Assembly (NCBI RefSeq): GCF_027886425.1
Contig: NZ_CP115671.1
Location: 2,232,001-2,296,000, forward strand
Reading direction: 5' to 3'
DNA length: 64,000 nucleotides
DNA from: Brevundimonas vesicularis
GTDB lineage: Bacteria; Pseudomonadota; Alphaproteobacteria; Caulobacterales; Caulobacteraceae
The translations under genes were made by a program, and so were the position numbers. The notes beneath the pieces are model-generated. The model was not told the origin of the DNA. It saw nothing but the letters and a program-made list of their open reading frames with translations, and searched no databases. Positions 48,901 through 61,849 of the stretch are shown here, piece by piece; position 1 is the first letter of the stretch, and each line of letters begins with the position of its first letter.

Positions 48901-49088
48901 GCAAGCGTAAAGCGACGCCATTCCGCACCCGGTTTCGGGCTGGATCAAGGCGTATGATGTCATCAACGGACAAGCTTTACAGCCGTTCCGTTCGGCCCCC
49001 TGCCCGCCATATTTGCCCTTCGCGCGCAGGATCGCTACATCCGGCGCAACTCCCCATTCAGACGAACCCGAAGGGCGCACCGCACCTC

Positions 49089-50756
<1,668 letters not shown>

Positions 50757-50785
50757 TCGCCTAACCTGACAAGAGGAGCCGCTGC

Positions 50786-51712
50786 ATGACCCAACGCCCC
50801 GCCGTTCTCATCATGCAGCGGCATCTTGCGCCGCTCTCGGGATTTCTAGAGAGCGCCTACGACGTCTATCGCTTCTGGGAAGGTCCGCCGATCGAGGCCG
50901 CCCACGACATCCGCGTCATGGTCGTCGCCGGCGAGGCGCCGCTGGACAAGGCGCTGATCGAACGCCTGCCCAATCTCGACCTGATCGCCTGTTTTACCTC
51001 CGGCTATGACGGGATCGACATCGACTGGTGCCGCCAGCGCGGTCTGCCCGTCACCCATGCCCCCGGCGTCAATCACGAGGATGTCGCTGATCACGCCTTG
51101 GGCTTGATCCTGGCAGCACGCCGCCAGATCACCTCGGGCGACCGTCAGGTCCGCGCCGGCGGCTGGACCTTCGAGACACGCACCATCACAACGTCGCTCG
51201 CGGGCCAGAAGCTGGGCATCGTCGGCTTGGGCCACATCGGCAAGGCCGTCGCCGACCGCGCCGAGGCCTTCCGAATGGCGGTCAATTGGTGGGGGCCGCG
51301 GCCGCACGACGCCGAATGGCCACGCGCCGACAGCCTGCTGGCGCTCGCCAAGGCCAGCGACATCCTCGTCGTCGCCTGCAAGGCGGACGAGACCAATCGC
51401 GGCCTGATCTCGCAGGACATCCTCGAGGCGCTCGGCCCCGACGGCCTGTTGGTCAACGTCTCGCGCGGTCAGGTCGTGGACGAGGACGCCCTGATCGCCG
51501 CCTTGAAGTCAGGGACATTGGGTCAGGCCGCCCTGGATGTCTTCATCGAAGAGCCGACAGATCCAGCCCGCTGGGCCGACGTCCCCAATGTCATTCTGAC
51601 GCCCCACACCGCAGGGGCCACGACCGCCGGGGTGCAGGGCATGCTGATGCTGCTGATCGAAAATCTGCAGGCGCATTTCGCGGGCGAGCCGCTGAAGACG
51701 CCCGTCGTCTGA
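50786..51712 (+). CDS. D-2-hydroxyacid dehydrogenase (hydroxypyruvate/glyoxylate reductase-like)
   Basis: A 308-residue NAD(P)-dependent dehydrogenase. Rossmann motif LGIVGLGHIGKAVADRAEAF, catalytic arginine in LVNVSRGQVVDEDAL, glutamate in VFIEEP and histidine in LTPHTAGAT complete the D-2-hydroxyacid dehydrogenase triad. The substrate region (FTSGYDGIDIDWCRQRGLPVTHAPGVN) resembles glyoxylate/hydroxypyruvate reductases. It starts 29 nt after ettA, with GAGGAG upstream. Confidence 0.88.
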   Translation: MTQRPAVLIMQRHLAPLSGFLESAYDVYRFWEGPPIEAAHDIRVMVVAGEAPLDKALIERLPNLDLIACFTSGYDGIDIDWCRQRGLPVTHAPGVNHEDVADHALGLILAARRQITSGDRQVRAGGWTFETRTITTSLAGQKLGIVGLGHIGKAVADRAEAFRMAVNWWGPRPHDAEWPRADSLLALAKASDILVVACKADETNRGLISQDILEALGPDGLLVNVSRGQVVDEDALIAALKSGTLGQAALDVFIEEPTDPARWADVPNVILTPHTAGATTAGVQGMLMLLIENLQAHFAGEPLKTPVV

Positions 51713-51714
51713 CT

Positions 51715-52119
51715 TCAGCGGGGACGCTGCGGCCGCTCGTCCGCCGTCACCACGCCGTCGCCGTTCTTGTCCATCGCTTTGAAGGCGGCGGCGAGGCCCA
51801 CGTCGAACTCTTCGCGAGTAATGCGCCCGTCCGCATCGGCGTCGAAGCGCGCCAGCATACGACCGCCGCGTGCATTGGCCAGTTCGCTAGCGTCGACCAC
51901 GCCGTCTTCATTGGCGTCTAGGCGGTTGAAGATCTGGGTCATGCGCGCCTGCATCTGGGCCAGGTTTTCGCGCTCCGGCGGCCGCATCTGTCCGCCCATA
52001 GGCCGCCCTAATATTTCAGGTCCAGGCATTTGAGGCATGGGCGTCTCGGGAAAGTCGCTCTGGGCCAACGCCGGACTGGCGGCGGCGACAGCAAGAGCGG
52101 CGATGAACAGGCTACGCAT
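51715..52119 (-). CDS. Exported EF-hand calcium-binding protein
   Basis: A 134-residue protein with a signal peptide (MRSLFIAALAVAAASPALAQ) and three EF-hand loops: DANEDGVVDASEL, DADADGRITREEF and DKNGDGVVTADE. The linker between leader and loops is rich in Pro and Met. Periplasmic EF-hand proteins of this kind bind Ca2+; the partner is not known. A GGAG site lies before the ATG at 52119. It diverges from the ArsR-type regulator gene. Confidence 0.87.
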   Translation of the reverse strand: MRSLFIAALAVAAASPALAQSDFPETPMPQMPGPEILGRPMGGQMRPPERENLAQMQARMTQIFNRLDANEDGVVDASELANARGGRMLARFDADADGRITREEFDVGLAAAFKAMDKNGDGVVTADERPQRPR

Positions 52120-52206
52120 AAGATCACTCCAAGGTCTGTGGGCTTTAACGCACGCACGAACCATTCCCGTCGACGCGTTTCCAAGAAACCGATTTCACTT
52201 GCCAAA

Positions 52207-52230
52207 TCATATAAGGATATCTTTATATGA
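52207..52230. promoter_or_regulatory. 24-bp near-perfect palindrome before the met operon (candidate SahR-type operator)
   Basis: The palindrome is centred on GATATC with arms TCATATAAG and CTTTATATGA, broken by one mismatched pair. It ends 4 nt before the ATG of the ArsR-methyltransferase gene, in the position of the ribosome binding site, so binding would block translation start or promoter clearance. ArsR-family SahR regulators of methionine-cycle genes bind AT-rich palindromes of this kind. It is the best operator candidate in the window. Confidence 0.75.
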
Positions 52231-52234
52231 GCAT

Positions 52235-53194
52235 ATGAGTTTGTCCGCAGATCAGACTGTCGAAGCCCTTCGCGCCGCCGGCGAACCCACCCGTTTGCGC
52301 GTTCTGTCGTTGCTGGCGGGCGAAGAGCTGTCGGTCATGGAAATGTCCCGCATCCTGGACCAGAGCCAACCCCGGGTGTCGCGCCATCTAAAGCTGATGA
52401 CCGACGCCGGACTGATCGAACGCTTTCCCGACGGCGCCCGCGTCTACTACCGCCTGTCGCATGACGCCCAGGCGCGCCGGCTGATCGACACCGTGCTGGA
52501 CATCCTGGCCGAAGACGCCGGCGAAGCCGATCATCGGCGTCTGGACGAGGTCCGCAAGGACCGCGAGGAAGCCGCCGCCAGCTATTTCGAACAGGTCGCG
52601 CCCCAGTGGGACCGCCTACGTTCGCTCTACGTCAGCGAAAGCGCTGTCGAGGCGGCGCTGGAAAAGGCGGTCGGTCCCGGCCCCTTCGAACGCGTCGTCG
52701 ATCTGGGCACGGGTTCTGGCCGGATGCTGACCCTGTTCGGCAAGAAGGCGAAGATGTCGGTCGGGCTGGACCTCAGCCAGAACATGCTCAACATCGCCCG
52801 CACCAACGTCACCAAGGCGGGTGTAGAGCAGGTCGAACTGCGTCACGGCGATATCTTCGCCACCCGTTTGCCCGCCGCCAGCGCCGATCTGGTGATCGTG
52901 CATCAGGTGCTGCACTACCTGTCCGATCCGTCCGCCGCCGTCGCCGAGGCCGCCCGCCTGGTCAGTCCGAACGGCCGCCTGGTTATCATCGACTTCGCCC
53001 CGCACGACTTCGAACATATGCGCGAGGCGCATCAGCATCGCCGCCTGGGCTTCGCCGACAGCGAGATCAACGGCTGGCTGCTCGACGGCGGCCTGACGCC
53101 ATCGGCCCCCATCGCTCTGCCCCACGATGCCGAGGGCCTGACCGTGACCATCTGGACGGCGGAACGCCGCGTCCAGGACAGAAAGACCGCCTGA
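52235..53194 (+). CDS. ArsR-type regulator fused to a SAM-dependent methyltransferase domain
   Basis: A 319-residue two-domain protein. Residues 5-95 form an ArsR winged helix (ALRAAGEPTRLRVLSLLAGEELSVMEMSRIL, QSQPRVSRHLKLM, YYRLS). Residues 115-310 form a class I methyltransferase domain with motif I VVDLGTGSGRML (153-164), VGLDLSQNML and LVIVHQVLHYLSDP. The protein contains no cysteine at all, so the metal sites of arsenic or zinc sensors are absent. It heads metF-metH1-metH2 and overlaps metF by one base. I infer that it senses SAM or S-adenosylhomocysteine through the methyltransferase fold and represses the operon through the adjacent palindrome. Active methylation is possible but unproven. 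Confidence 0.87.
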   Translation: MSLSADQTVEALRAAGEPTRLRVLSLLAGEELSVMEMSRILDQSQPRVSRHLKLMTDAGLIERFPDGARVYYRLSHDAQARRLIDTVLDILAEDAGEADHRRLDEVRKDREEAAASYFEQVAPQWDRLRSLYVSESAVEAALEKAVGPGPFERVVDLGTGSGRMLTLFGKKAKMSVGLDLSQNMLNIARTNVTKAGVEQVELRHGDIFATRLPAASADLVIVHQVLHYLSDPSAAVAEAARLVSPNGRLVIIDFAPHDFEHMREAHQHRRLGFADSEINGWLLDGGLTPSAPIALPHDAEGLTVTIWTAERRVQDRKTA

Positions 53195-54150
53195 TGGCCT
53201 CCTCCGCCTCCCTAAATCTGGCCGACGCTCGCGCCCTGCTGCTGTCGCCGCTTGGCCCCGTAGCCCGCGCCGGATCGAACCGCGACGCCGTGCGCGTCTC
53301 GTTCGAATTCTTTCCGCCCAAGACCGATGAGGCCGAGGCCAATCTGTGGAAGGCGATCCGGCGTCTGGAGCCGCTGAACCCCGCCTTCGTCTCCGTCACC
53401 TACGGCGCCGGCGGTTCGACCCGCGAGCGGACCCACCGCACAGTCCAGCGCATCATCACGGAAACTTCGCTCCGCCCCGCCGCCCACCTGACCTGCGTCG
53501 AGGCCAGCCGTGACGAGGTCGACGAGGTCATCGAAGGCTACAAGGCGATCGGCGTCGATCACATCGTGGCTCTGCGCGGCGATCCGCCCGGCGGGGCTGG
53601 GATCGGCGGCGTCTATCAGCCGCGCGCCGACGGCTATGCCAACGCCACAGAGCTGGCCGCCGCCATCAACCGCATCGGCGGTTTCGACGTCACGGTCGGC
53701 GCCTATCCGGAGCGCCATCCCGAAAGCCCCTCCATCGATCACGACATCGAGGTGCTGAAGGCCAAGGTCGACGCCGGAGCAACCCGCGCCGTCAGCCAGT
53801 TCTTCTTCGACATCGACGCCTTCCTGCGGTTCCGCGACCGCGTGCGGGCGGCGGGCGTCACCATCCCCTTGATCCCCGGCGTCATGCCGGTGTCCAACTT
53901 TGCCGGTCTTCAGCGGATGTGCGACGCGTGCGGGGCCAGCATCCCCGACTGGCTGAAGGCGCATTTCGACGGCCTGGACGACGATCCTGAGACCCGCAAA
54001 CTGCTGGCCGCCTCCGTCGCCGCCGAGACCTGCGCGCGTCTGCAGGAAGAAGGCTTCTCGGACTTCCACTTCTACACCCTGAACCGCGCAGACTTGGTCT
54101 ATGCGATCTGTCGCGTTCTGGGCGTGCGCGAGACGGCGGCAGCCCAATGA
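53194..54150 (+). CDS. metF: Methylenetetrahydrofolate reductase
   Basis: A 318-residue FAD-dependent reductase. VSFEFFPPKTDEAEANLW at the start, VSVTYGAGGSTRERTHRTV, HLTCVEASRDEVDEV, IVALRGDPPGG, GAYPERHPESPS, AVSQFFFDIDAFLRF and PLIPGVMPVSNFAGLQRM are family landmarks. It makes 5-methyl-tetrahydrofolate, the methyl donor for MetH encoded next. ATG at 53194 overlaps the regulator stop (TGATG), and the gene overlaps metH1 by 4 nt. Confidence 0.96.
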   Translation: MASSASLNLADARALLLSPLGPVARAGSNRDAVRVSFEFFPPKTDEAEANLWKAIRRLEPLNPAFVSVTYGAGGSTRERTHRTVQRIITETSLRPAAHLTCVEASRDEVDEVIEGYKAIGVDHIVALRGDPPGGAGIGGVYQPRADGYANATELAAAINRIGGFDVTVGAYPERHPESPSIDHDIEVLKAKVDAGATRAVSQFFFDIDAFLRFRDRVRAAGVTIPLIPGVMPVSNFAGLQRMCDACGASIPDWLKAHFDGLDDDPETRKLLAASVAAETCARLQEEGFSDFHFYTLNRADLVYAICRVLGVRETAAAQ

Positions 54151-55229
54151 CCCGCGCAGCACGCATCGCCGCCCTGCATCAGGCGGCCAAGGAACGCATT
54201 CTGGTCCTCGATGGCAGTTGGGGTGTCATGATCCAGCGTCGCGGGCTGGACGAGGCCGACTTCCGCGCCGACCGCTTCGTCGCCGCCAACGGCTATGACG
54301 AGAAACATCAGATGAAGGGGAACAACGACATCCTCTGCATCACGCGGCCCGATGTCATCGCCGACCTGCACGACCAGTATTTCGCCGCCGGCGCCGACAT
54401 CAGCGAAACCAACACCTTCTCCGGCACCACCATCGCCCAGGAGGACTACGCCCTTGACGCCCAGGCGGTGTGGGACATCAATCTGGAAGGCGCGAAACTG
54501 GCCCGCGCCGCCGCCGACCGCTGGACGGAAAAGGAGCCGCACAAGCCGCGGTTCGCCGCCGGCTCCATCGGCCCGCTGAACAAGATGCTGTCGATGTCGT
54601 CTGACGTGAACGACCCCGGCGCCCGCAGCGTGACCTTCGACCAGGTCTACGAGGCCTATCGCCATCAGGTGAAGGCGCTGAACGAGGGCGGTGTCGATCT
54701 CTATCTGATCGAAACCATCACCGACACGCTGAACTGCAAGGCCGCGATCAAGGCGATCAAGGATCTGGAAGACGAGGGGCTAGACGCCCTGCCCATCTGG
54801 ATCAGCGGCACCATCACCGACCGCTCGGGCCGCACCCTGTCGGGCCAGACGGCCGAGGCCTTCTGGAACAGCGTACGCCACGCCAAGCCGTTCGCCGTCG
54901 GCTTCAACTGCGCCCTGGGCGCCGACCTGATGCGCCCCTTCATCGCCGAGCTAAGCCGCGTCGCCGACACCCTGGTCGCCGCCTACCCCAACGCCGGCCT
55001 GCCCAACGCCATGGGCCAGTACGACGAAGAGCCGCACGAGACTGCCCACTTCATCGAGGAATGGGCCGCCTCCGGTCTTGTCAACATCGTCGGCGGCTGT
55101 TGCGGCACGACGCCCGATCACATTCGTCACGTCGCCGAAGAGGTCGCGCCGCTGAAGCCGCGCGCCATCCCGGAACGGCCGGTGGCCTTGCGTCTGTCCG
55201 GCCTCGAACCTTTTGAATTGGTAGCGTAA
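54147..55229 (+). CDS. metH: Methionine synthase, homocysteine-binding module (split MetH, part 1)
   Basis: A 360-residue protein equal to the N-terminal homocysteine S-methyltransferase barrel of MetH. It begins LVLDGSWGVMIQ and has ADISETNTFSGTTIAQEDY. The zinc-binding cysteines lie in VGFNCALGAD and NIVGGCCGTTPDHIR. It ends shortly after the second zinc site, where single-chain MetH continues into the pterin domain. The next gene starts immediately after its TAA. It must work together with the second polypeptide to transfer the methyl group to homocysteine. Confidence 0.94.
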   Translation: MTRAARIAALHQAAKERILVLDGSWGVMIQRRGLDEADFRADRFVAANGYDEKHQMKGNNDILCITRPDVIADLHDQYFAAGADISETNTFSGTTIAQEDYALDAQAVWDINLEGAKLARAAADRWTEKEPHKPRFAAGSIGPLNKMLSMSSDVNDPGARSVTFDQVYEAYRHQVKALNEGGVDLYLIETITDTLNCKAAIKAIKDLEDEGLDALPIWISGTITDRSGRTLSGQTAEAFWNSVRHAKPFAVGFNCALGADLMRPFIAELSRVADTLVAAYPNAGLPNAMGQYDEEPHETAHFIEEWAASGLVNIVGGCCGTTPDHIRHVAEEVAPLKPRAIPERPVALRLSGLEPFELVA

Positions 55230-57882
<2,653 letters not shown>

Positions 57883-57896
<14 letters not shown>

Positions 57897-57917
57897 GCCG
57901 GACTCAAGCCGCCGTTT
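57883..57917. terminator. Perfect 15-bp hairpin across the metH stop codon
   Basis: AAACGGCGGCTTGAG (57883-57897) pairs exactly with CTCAAGCCGCCGTTT (57903-57917) around a 5-nt loop. The first arm encodes the last MetH residues and the TGA. Only a short TTTG follows, so it is not a textbook terminator, but it separates the met operon from the convergent gene and can fold on both strands. Confidence 0.55.
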
Positions 57918-57941
57918 GTCATCCGGTAACCGCCGAACCGA

Positions 57942-58496
57942 TCAGTTGATGCCAACGCTCTCCAGCGTGGCGGGCGGCGTGGTGATGTTGTCGCGCAGGC
58001 GGCGCGCGGCGTGCTCACAGCGGCCCGGCAGACCGAAGAACAGCCCGAACGACTGACTGCGCGCCTCCGCATCGGGGTTTGCCATCAGCGGCGCCCACTG
58101 CGCCTTGACGGCGGCGACGGCCTGCTCGGCCTCGGCCTTCGAAGCCGCCGATTGACGCGGCGCGGCCGCCGCCAGGGCGCTGCGGAAATCCTGGGCTTCG
58201 AGACGGCCCAGACGCACCAACTCGACATCCTCCGGCGCGCGCGACGTCAGCGTCTCGCCCAGATCGGCATGGCCGGTCACCAGCGCATCGCACCAGGCCA
58301 CCAGCGGATAGTCGGCGCTCGGCGCGCCCCGCGGCAACGGCCGTGCATAGGCGATGGCCTCGCGCGTCTTCAACGCATCGGCGGTCTCGCCCGAGCGATT
58401 ACCCGTCACGATCGGTCCATCCTGAGTTTGAGCGACCGCCGCGCCGGCAGCCAGCAGCGACAGGACCGACAGTCCGGGAACGACAAATTTCAGCAT
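57942..58496 (-). CDS. Exported protein of unknown function
   Basis: A 184-residue protein with a clear signal peptide (MLKFVVPGLSVLSLLAAGAAVAQ). The mature part is mostly helical and Ala/Glu-rich in the middle (QSAASKAEAEQAVAAVKAQW). It has two cysteines, in LVAWCDALVTGH and LPGRCEHAARRL, that could form a disulphide. I recognise no family. It is transcribed towards metH and shares the hairpin at its 3' side. Confidence 0.72.
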   Translation of the reverse strand: MLKFVVPGLSVLSLLAAGAAVAQTQDGPIVTGNRSGETADALKTREAIAYARPLPRGAPSADYPLVAWCDALVTGHADLGETLTSRAPEDVELVRLGRLEAQDFRSALAAAAPRQSAASKAEAEQAVAAVKAQWAPLMANPDAEARSQSFGLFFGLPGRCEHAARRLRDNITTPPATLESVGIN

Positions 58497-58584
58497 GATC
58501 TTCCTTGGGGGAGCGCGCCGCAAACAGGCGACGATCCGTAACGCTCGCCCGCCCGAATGGTTTTTCTACGGCGCCGCTTAAACG

Positions 58585-58614
58585 AAAAAGGCGGCGGAGC
58601 GTTGCTCCGCCGCC
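58585..58614 (-). terminator. Rho-independent terminator of the second TonB-dependent receptor gene
   Basis: Read on the minus strand, GGCGGCGGAGC and GCTCCGCCGCC form a perfect 11-bp stem with a 3-nt loop followed by TTTTT. It lies 24 nt after the receptor stop. Confidence 0.93.
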
Positions 58615-58638
58615 TCAGTCTCGTGTCGTTGACCGGCC

Positions 58639-61596
58639 TTAGAACTTGGCGGTCAGACCAACGTAGTAGCGGCGACCCAGCACGTCATAAGTCGACGGGT
58701 CGGTGTTGGCCTGAACGCCGGGAACGAAGACGTTCGGCTGTTCGTCGGTCAGGTTGTTCACGCCGCCGCGCAGCGACACCGTGTCGTTGATGGACCACGA
58801 ACCGTTCAGATCGAAGTAGTCGATGGAAGGCAGAACCTCGGTGGTGTTGATCACCGTGATTTCGCCAACCCGACGCCAGCGTGCGCCAACCGAGAACGGA
58901 CCGCTCGCCCAAGTCACCGAGCTCAAAGCCTTCCATTCCGGGAAGGTATTGCCGAACGAGCTGTCGATCGTGCCCGTACGGTCCGTGAAGGCGCCGCCTT
59001 CGACGACGTTGTCTTCGTAGTTCTCCAGCCAGCTGATGACCGTGTTGAACTTCAGACGGCCCCAATCGCCGCCACCGATGTCGGCGATGTTGAAGGCCCA
59101 GTCGGCTTGGAAGTCAACGCCGGACGTTCTGATCATGCCAAGGTTGGCCTGATTTTCAATCGCGCCGACAATGTTGCCGGACAGCGGATCGCGGCTAAAC
59201 AGTTGGCAATAGCTGTTGGCGTTGCTGAAGGTGGGGTTTTCGCCCGTGACGTTGAAGCAGCCGGCCAGCGAGTCGTCGGCCGCAATCGATCCGATCGCAT
59301 CGGTGATTTCGATGTTGTAGTAATCGATCGAGGCCGAGAAGCCCGACAGCCAGGGCGACGCGAACTGCGATTGATACACCAGACCGGCCGACCAGCTGTC
59401 CGACGTCTCTTCAAACAGGTTCGGGTTACCGCCGGTGCGGCTTTCAACCTGGTTGTTGGAGAAGGTGTAGCGATCGATCGCCTGAGCCGAAATGCCTTGC
59501 GCCAAGCACAGTGCACGGACGGCGGCGGCGTTAGACCCCTGGCGGAAGCTGCTGCGGATGTCGCAGGGATCACCGCCAGTGCCCGTCGCCGACGGCGCGC
59601 CGATGCTCGGGAAGTTCGTGCTTGCGGTGGCGAACAGTTCGCCGATCGAAGGTGCACGGACCGAGCGGCTATAACCGCCACGTGCGCGCAGGCCGCCAGC
59701 GACAGTCCAGTCTAGCTCCGCACGATAGGCCTGCGTGCCGCCAGCGGTGCTGTAGTCGGCGTAACGATAGCCGAGGTTCAGATCCAGTTGCTCGACAAAA
59801 GGCAGATCCGAGAGCAGCGGGACCAGCGCCTCGATGAACAGTTCCTTGGAGTTCGTACCACCGCTCAGGGAAGGCGTCGGGTTGAAGCCGGCGATTTCCG
59901 AACCACCGACGTTGCCGCCGTCCGGCTGGCCATTTGCGCCCAAGTGAGGCGTGACGGCGTTTTGTTGAGCGAGCGAGGAGTCCGCGCCGAAGGCGAAGTC
60001 GTCTTGGCGATACTGAGCGCCGAGGGCGACACGAACTTCACCGGCCGGCAGATCGAACGCCTTGCCTTGCAGCGACGCTTCAATGACGCGTTGTTCGGTC
60101 ACGGTCGAGTTACGCGCCGAACGACCGATGTAGTTGATGCACTCCGCCGACAGGTCCGTCACGCCAAACGGATCGAAGCCGCCCGCGCAAAGGCTGCGAC
60201 CACCGTCCGCAGCGTCCAGCAGTCGCTGAACCGACGAGCGAGACACGTTGCCGGTTTGAGTGGTCGTATTGGAAACGCGGCCATACGAACCGTAAACGTC
60301 GTACGTCCAGGTGCTTTGCGGAACCTGACCACGGACGCCCGTGGTGATCTGATAAATGTTGTACTCTTCCGTCGAGTGGCGACCGCCCAGCGCGGTGAAG
60401 CGCTTGTTCAGCAGGAAGGAGCCGTTCGGATTGGCACGGGAATTCAAAAACGTTCGGAGATCAGCCGTGATGAACGGATTAGTCGCCGGGACGCGGAAGC
60501 CGGTGCCGCTGGCCGCAGGGCTAGCCGCCAGTTCGGTGTCGGCGACATACTGGGTGAACAGCGCATTGGCATAGACCTCGGCGTTGTCATTGATCTTGTA
60601 ACGGCCGCCTCCGTAGACGTTGTAACGGTCAAGCGGCAGTTGCAGATAGTTCAGCGGACCTGTGTTGAACGTATAGTTGGCACCGGGCGCCGTGTACTCC
60701 GCGCCGGCTCCAGCCGGATTCTTGACGTTCAACTTGCCGGTGTACGAGAACAGCGTGTTGTCATCGTTGAAACCGAACGCGCCCGTTTCGACCAGGTCCG
60801 GGCTGTTGAAATAGGCTCTGACCAAAGCCAAGCTAGGCAGGTTGTTGCTATCGAAGATCGTCGAACCCAGGGGCGAAGTGCCGGACGGACCGGACACCGC
60901 CGAGAAGTCACGCGCGGCGTTGAAGATCACGTCGCGGGTCGAACGGCCGAGCGACAGCACCATGTTGCCGCGGTCATCGTCGAAGTTGCCGCCGACGGTG
61001 ACTGAATAGCTCTCGGTCTTGCCGTCGCTGCGATCGGTTTCACCGTATTGGGCGTCGACCTGAACGCCCGAGAAGTTCTCGTCGAGGATGAAGTTTGCGA
61101 CGCCAGCCAGGGCGTCCGAACCATAGGCCGCCGAAGCGCCGCCCGAGATGACTTCGATGTTCTTGATCAGGGCAGTCGGGATCAGGTTGACGTCAACCGA
61201 ACCGTCCGAGTTCGACGGCACGACGCGACGGCCGTTCATCAGAACCAGCGTGCGGTTCGAGCCGAGGTTACGCAGGTTGATGTTGGCCTGGCCGCCATTG
61301 GACGGGTTGTTCGAGGTCGACGAGATCGACGGGGTGAACTGCGGCAGATCGTTGATCAAGGTGTCGATCGTGACCGAACCCGTCGCCTGGAAGTCTTGGG
61401 CGGTGACGGTGACGATCGGGCTGGTCGAACGATAGTCCTGACGGGCGATGCGCGAACCCGTGACGACGATCTCGCCGACGTCGGTCGCTTGGTCGTCAGC
61501 CGACTGTGCGAACGAGGGCGTAGCGGCCATCGCCAAAGCGGCGCCGCCGATGATCGTGGTTGCCAAAAGGCCGCGACGATATCTGTTGGTGTTCAA
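58639..61596 (-). CDS. TonB-dependent receptor (large, substrate unknown)
   Basis: A 985-residue outer-membrane receptor. Signal peptide RRGLLATTIIGGAALAMA near the N-terminus; TonB-box region VGEIVVTGSRIARQDY; plug with TIDTLINDLPQFTPS, NLRNLGSNRTLVLMNGRRVV and ISGGASAAYGSDALAGVANFIL; beta-barrel ending in Phe (VGLTAKF). The TTG at 61596 is chosen because a GGGAG site precedes it and because it gives the common leader of this subgroup; an in-frame ATG 54-60 nt upstream lacks a good site. No catabolic genes lie next to it, so the substrate is open. Receptors with this plug subtype often import peptides or oligosaccharides. Confidence 0.88.
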   Translation of the reverse strand: MNTNRYRRGLLATTIIGGAALAMAATPSFAQSADDQATDVGEIVVTGSRIARQDYRSTSPIVTVTAQDFQATGSVTIDTLINDLPQFTPSISSTSNNPSNGGQANINLRNLGSNRTLVLMNGRRVVPSNSDGSVDVNLIPTALIKNIEVISGGASAAYGSDALAGVANFILDENFSGVQVDAQYGETDRSDGKTESYSVTVGGNFDDDRGNMVLSLGRSTRDVIFNAARDFSAVSGPSGTSPLGSTIFDSNNLPSLALVRAYFNSPDLVETGAFGFNDDNTLFSYTGKLNVKNPAGAGAEYTAPGANYTFNTGPLNYLQLPLDRYNVYGGGRYKINDNAEVYANALFTQYVADTELAASPAASGTGFRVPATNPFITADLRTFLNSRANPNGSFLLNKRFTALGGRHSTEEYNIYQITTGVRGQVPQSTWTYDVYGSYGRVSNTTTQTGNVSRSSVQRLLDAADGGRSLCAGGFDPFGVTDLSAECINYIGRSARNSTVTEQRVIEASLQGKAFDLPAGEVRVALGAQYRQDDFAFGADSSLAQQNAVTPHLGANGQPDGGNVGGSEIAGFNPTPSLSGGTNSKELFIEALVPLLSDLPFVEQLDLNLGYRYADYSTAGGTQAYRAELDWTVAGGLRARGGYSRSVRAPSIGELFATASTNFPSIGAPSATGTGGDPCDIRSSFRQGSNAAAVRALCLAQGISAQAIDRYTFSNNQVESRTGGNPNLFEETSDSWSAGLVYQSQFASPWLSGFSASIDYYNIEITDAIGSIAADDSLAGCFNVTGENPTFSNANSYCQLFSRDPLSGNIVGAIENQANLGMIRTSGVDFQADWAFNIADIGGGDWGRLKFNTVISWLENYEDNVVEGGAFTDRTGTIDSSFGNTFPEWKALSSVTWASGPFSVGARWRRVGEITVINTTEVLPSIDYFDLNGSWSINDTVSLRGGVNNLTDEQPNVFVPGVQANTDPSTYDVLGRRYYVGLTAKF

Positions 61597-61740
61597 GGCT
61601 TGTTCTCCCAGAAGAGCCAAGTTCGTTAGAAACGAACTGCTCAATACATTAGCCATTTGCCGACCATGCGATCGGTTGGGCGCGAGAGCATACCAACGCA
61701 GGCGCCAAGTCCAGCGAGAAGGTGGCGCTTGAACACATTG

Positions 61741-61787
61741 GCGACACGCCTGTCGCAAAGACGACACACCGTAGTCGCTACAGCGAC
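61741..61787. promoter_or_regulatory. Two inverted repeats upstream of the second TonB-dependent receptor
   Basis: GCGACACGCCTGTCGC (61741-61756) has perfect 6-bp arms and a 4-bp centre, with flanking TT/AA extending the symmetry. GTCGCTACAGCGAC (61774-61787) has perfect 6-bp arms around AC. Both share a TGTCGC/AGCGAC-like half-site and lie 145-190 bp upstream of the receptor and 60-110 bp upstream of the divergent gene at 61850. Confidence 0.42.
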
Positions 61788-61849
61788 ATCGGACACACCT
61801 TGATTTCTAGTGATATACTGGCCGCCAACTTAACGAGACGAAGAAGATT

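Noticed and set aside
52120..52234. SAM riboswitch before the met operon
   Set aside because: No SAM-type aptamer could be folded by eye in 115 bp; the dominant element is the 24-bp palindrome suited to a protein.
52235..52520. Arsenic- or zinc-sensing ArsR/SmtB function
   Set aside because: The protein contains no cysteine, and the usual metal-binding motif is absent; the operon is methionine-related.
59788..61005. 405-aa plus-strand frame inside the second receptor gene
   Set aside because: Antisense shadow rich in Arg/Ala/Asp; the receptor frame shows plug and barrel features.
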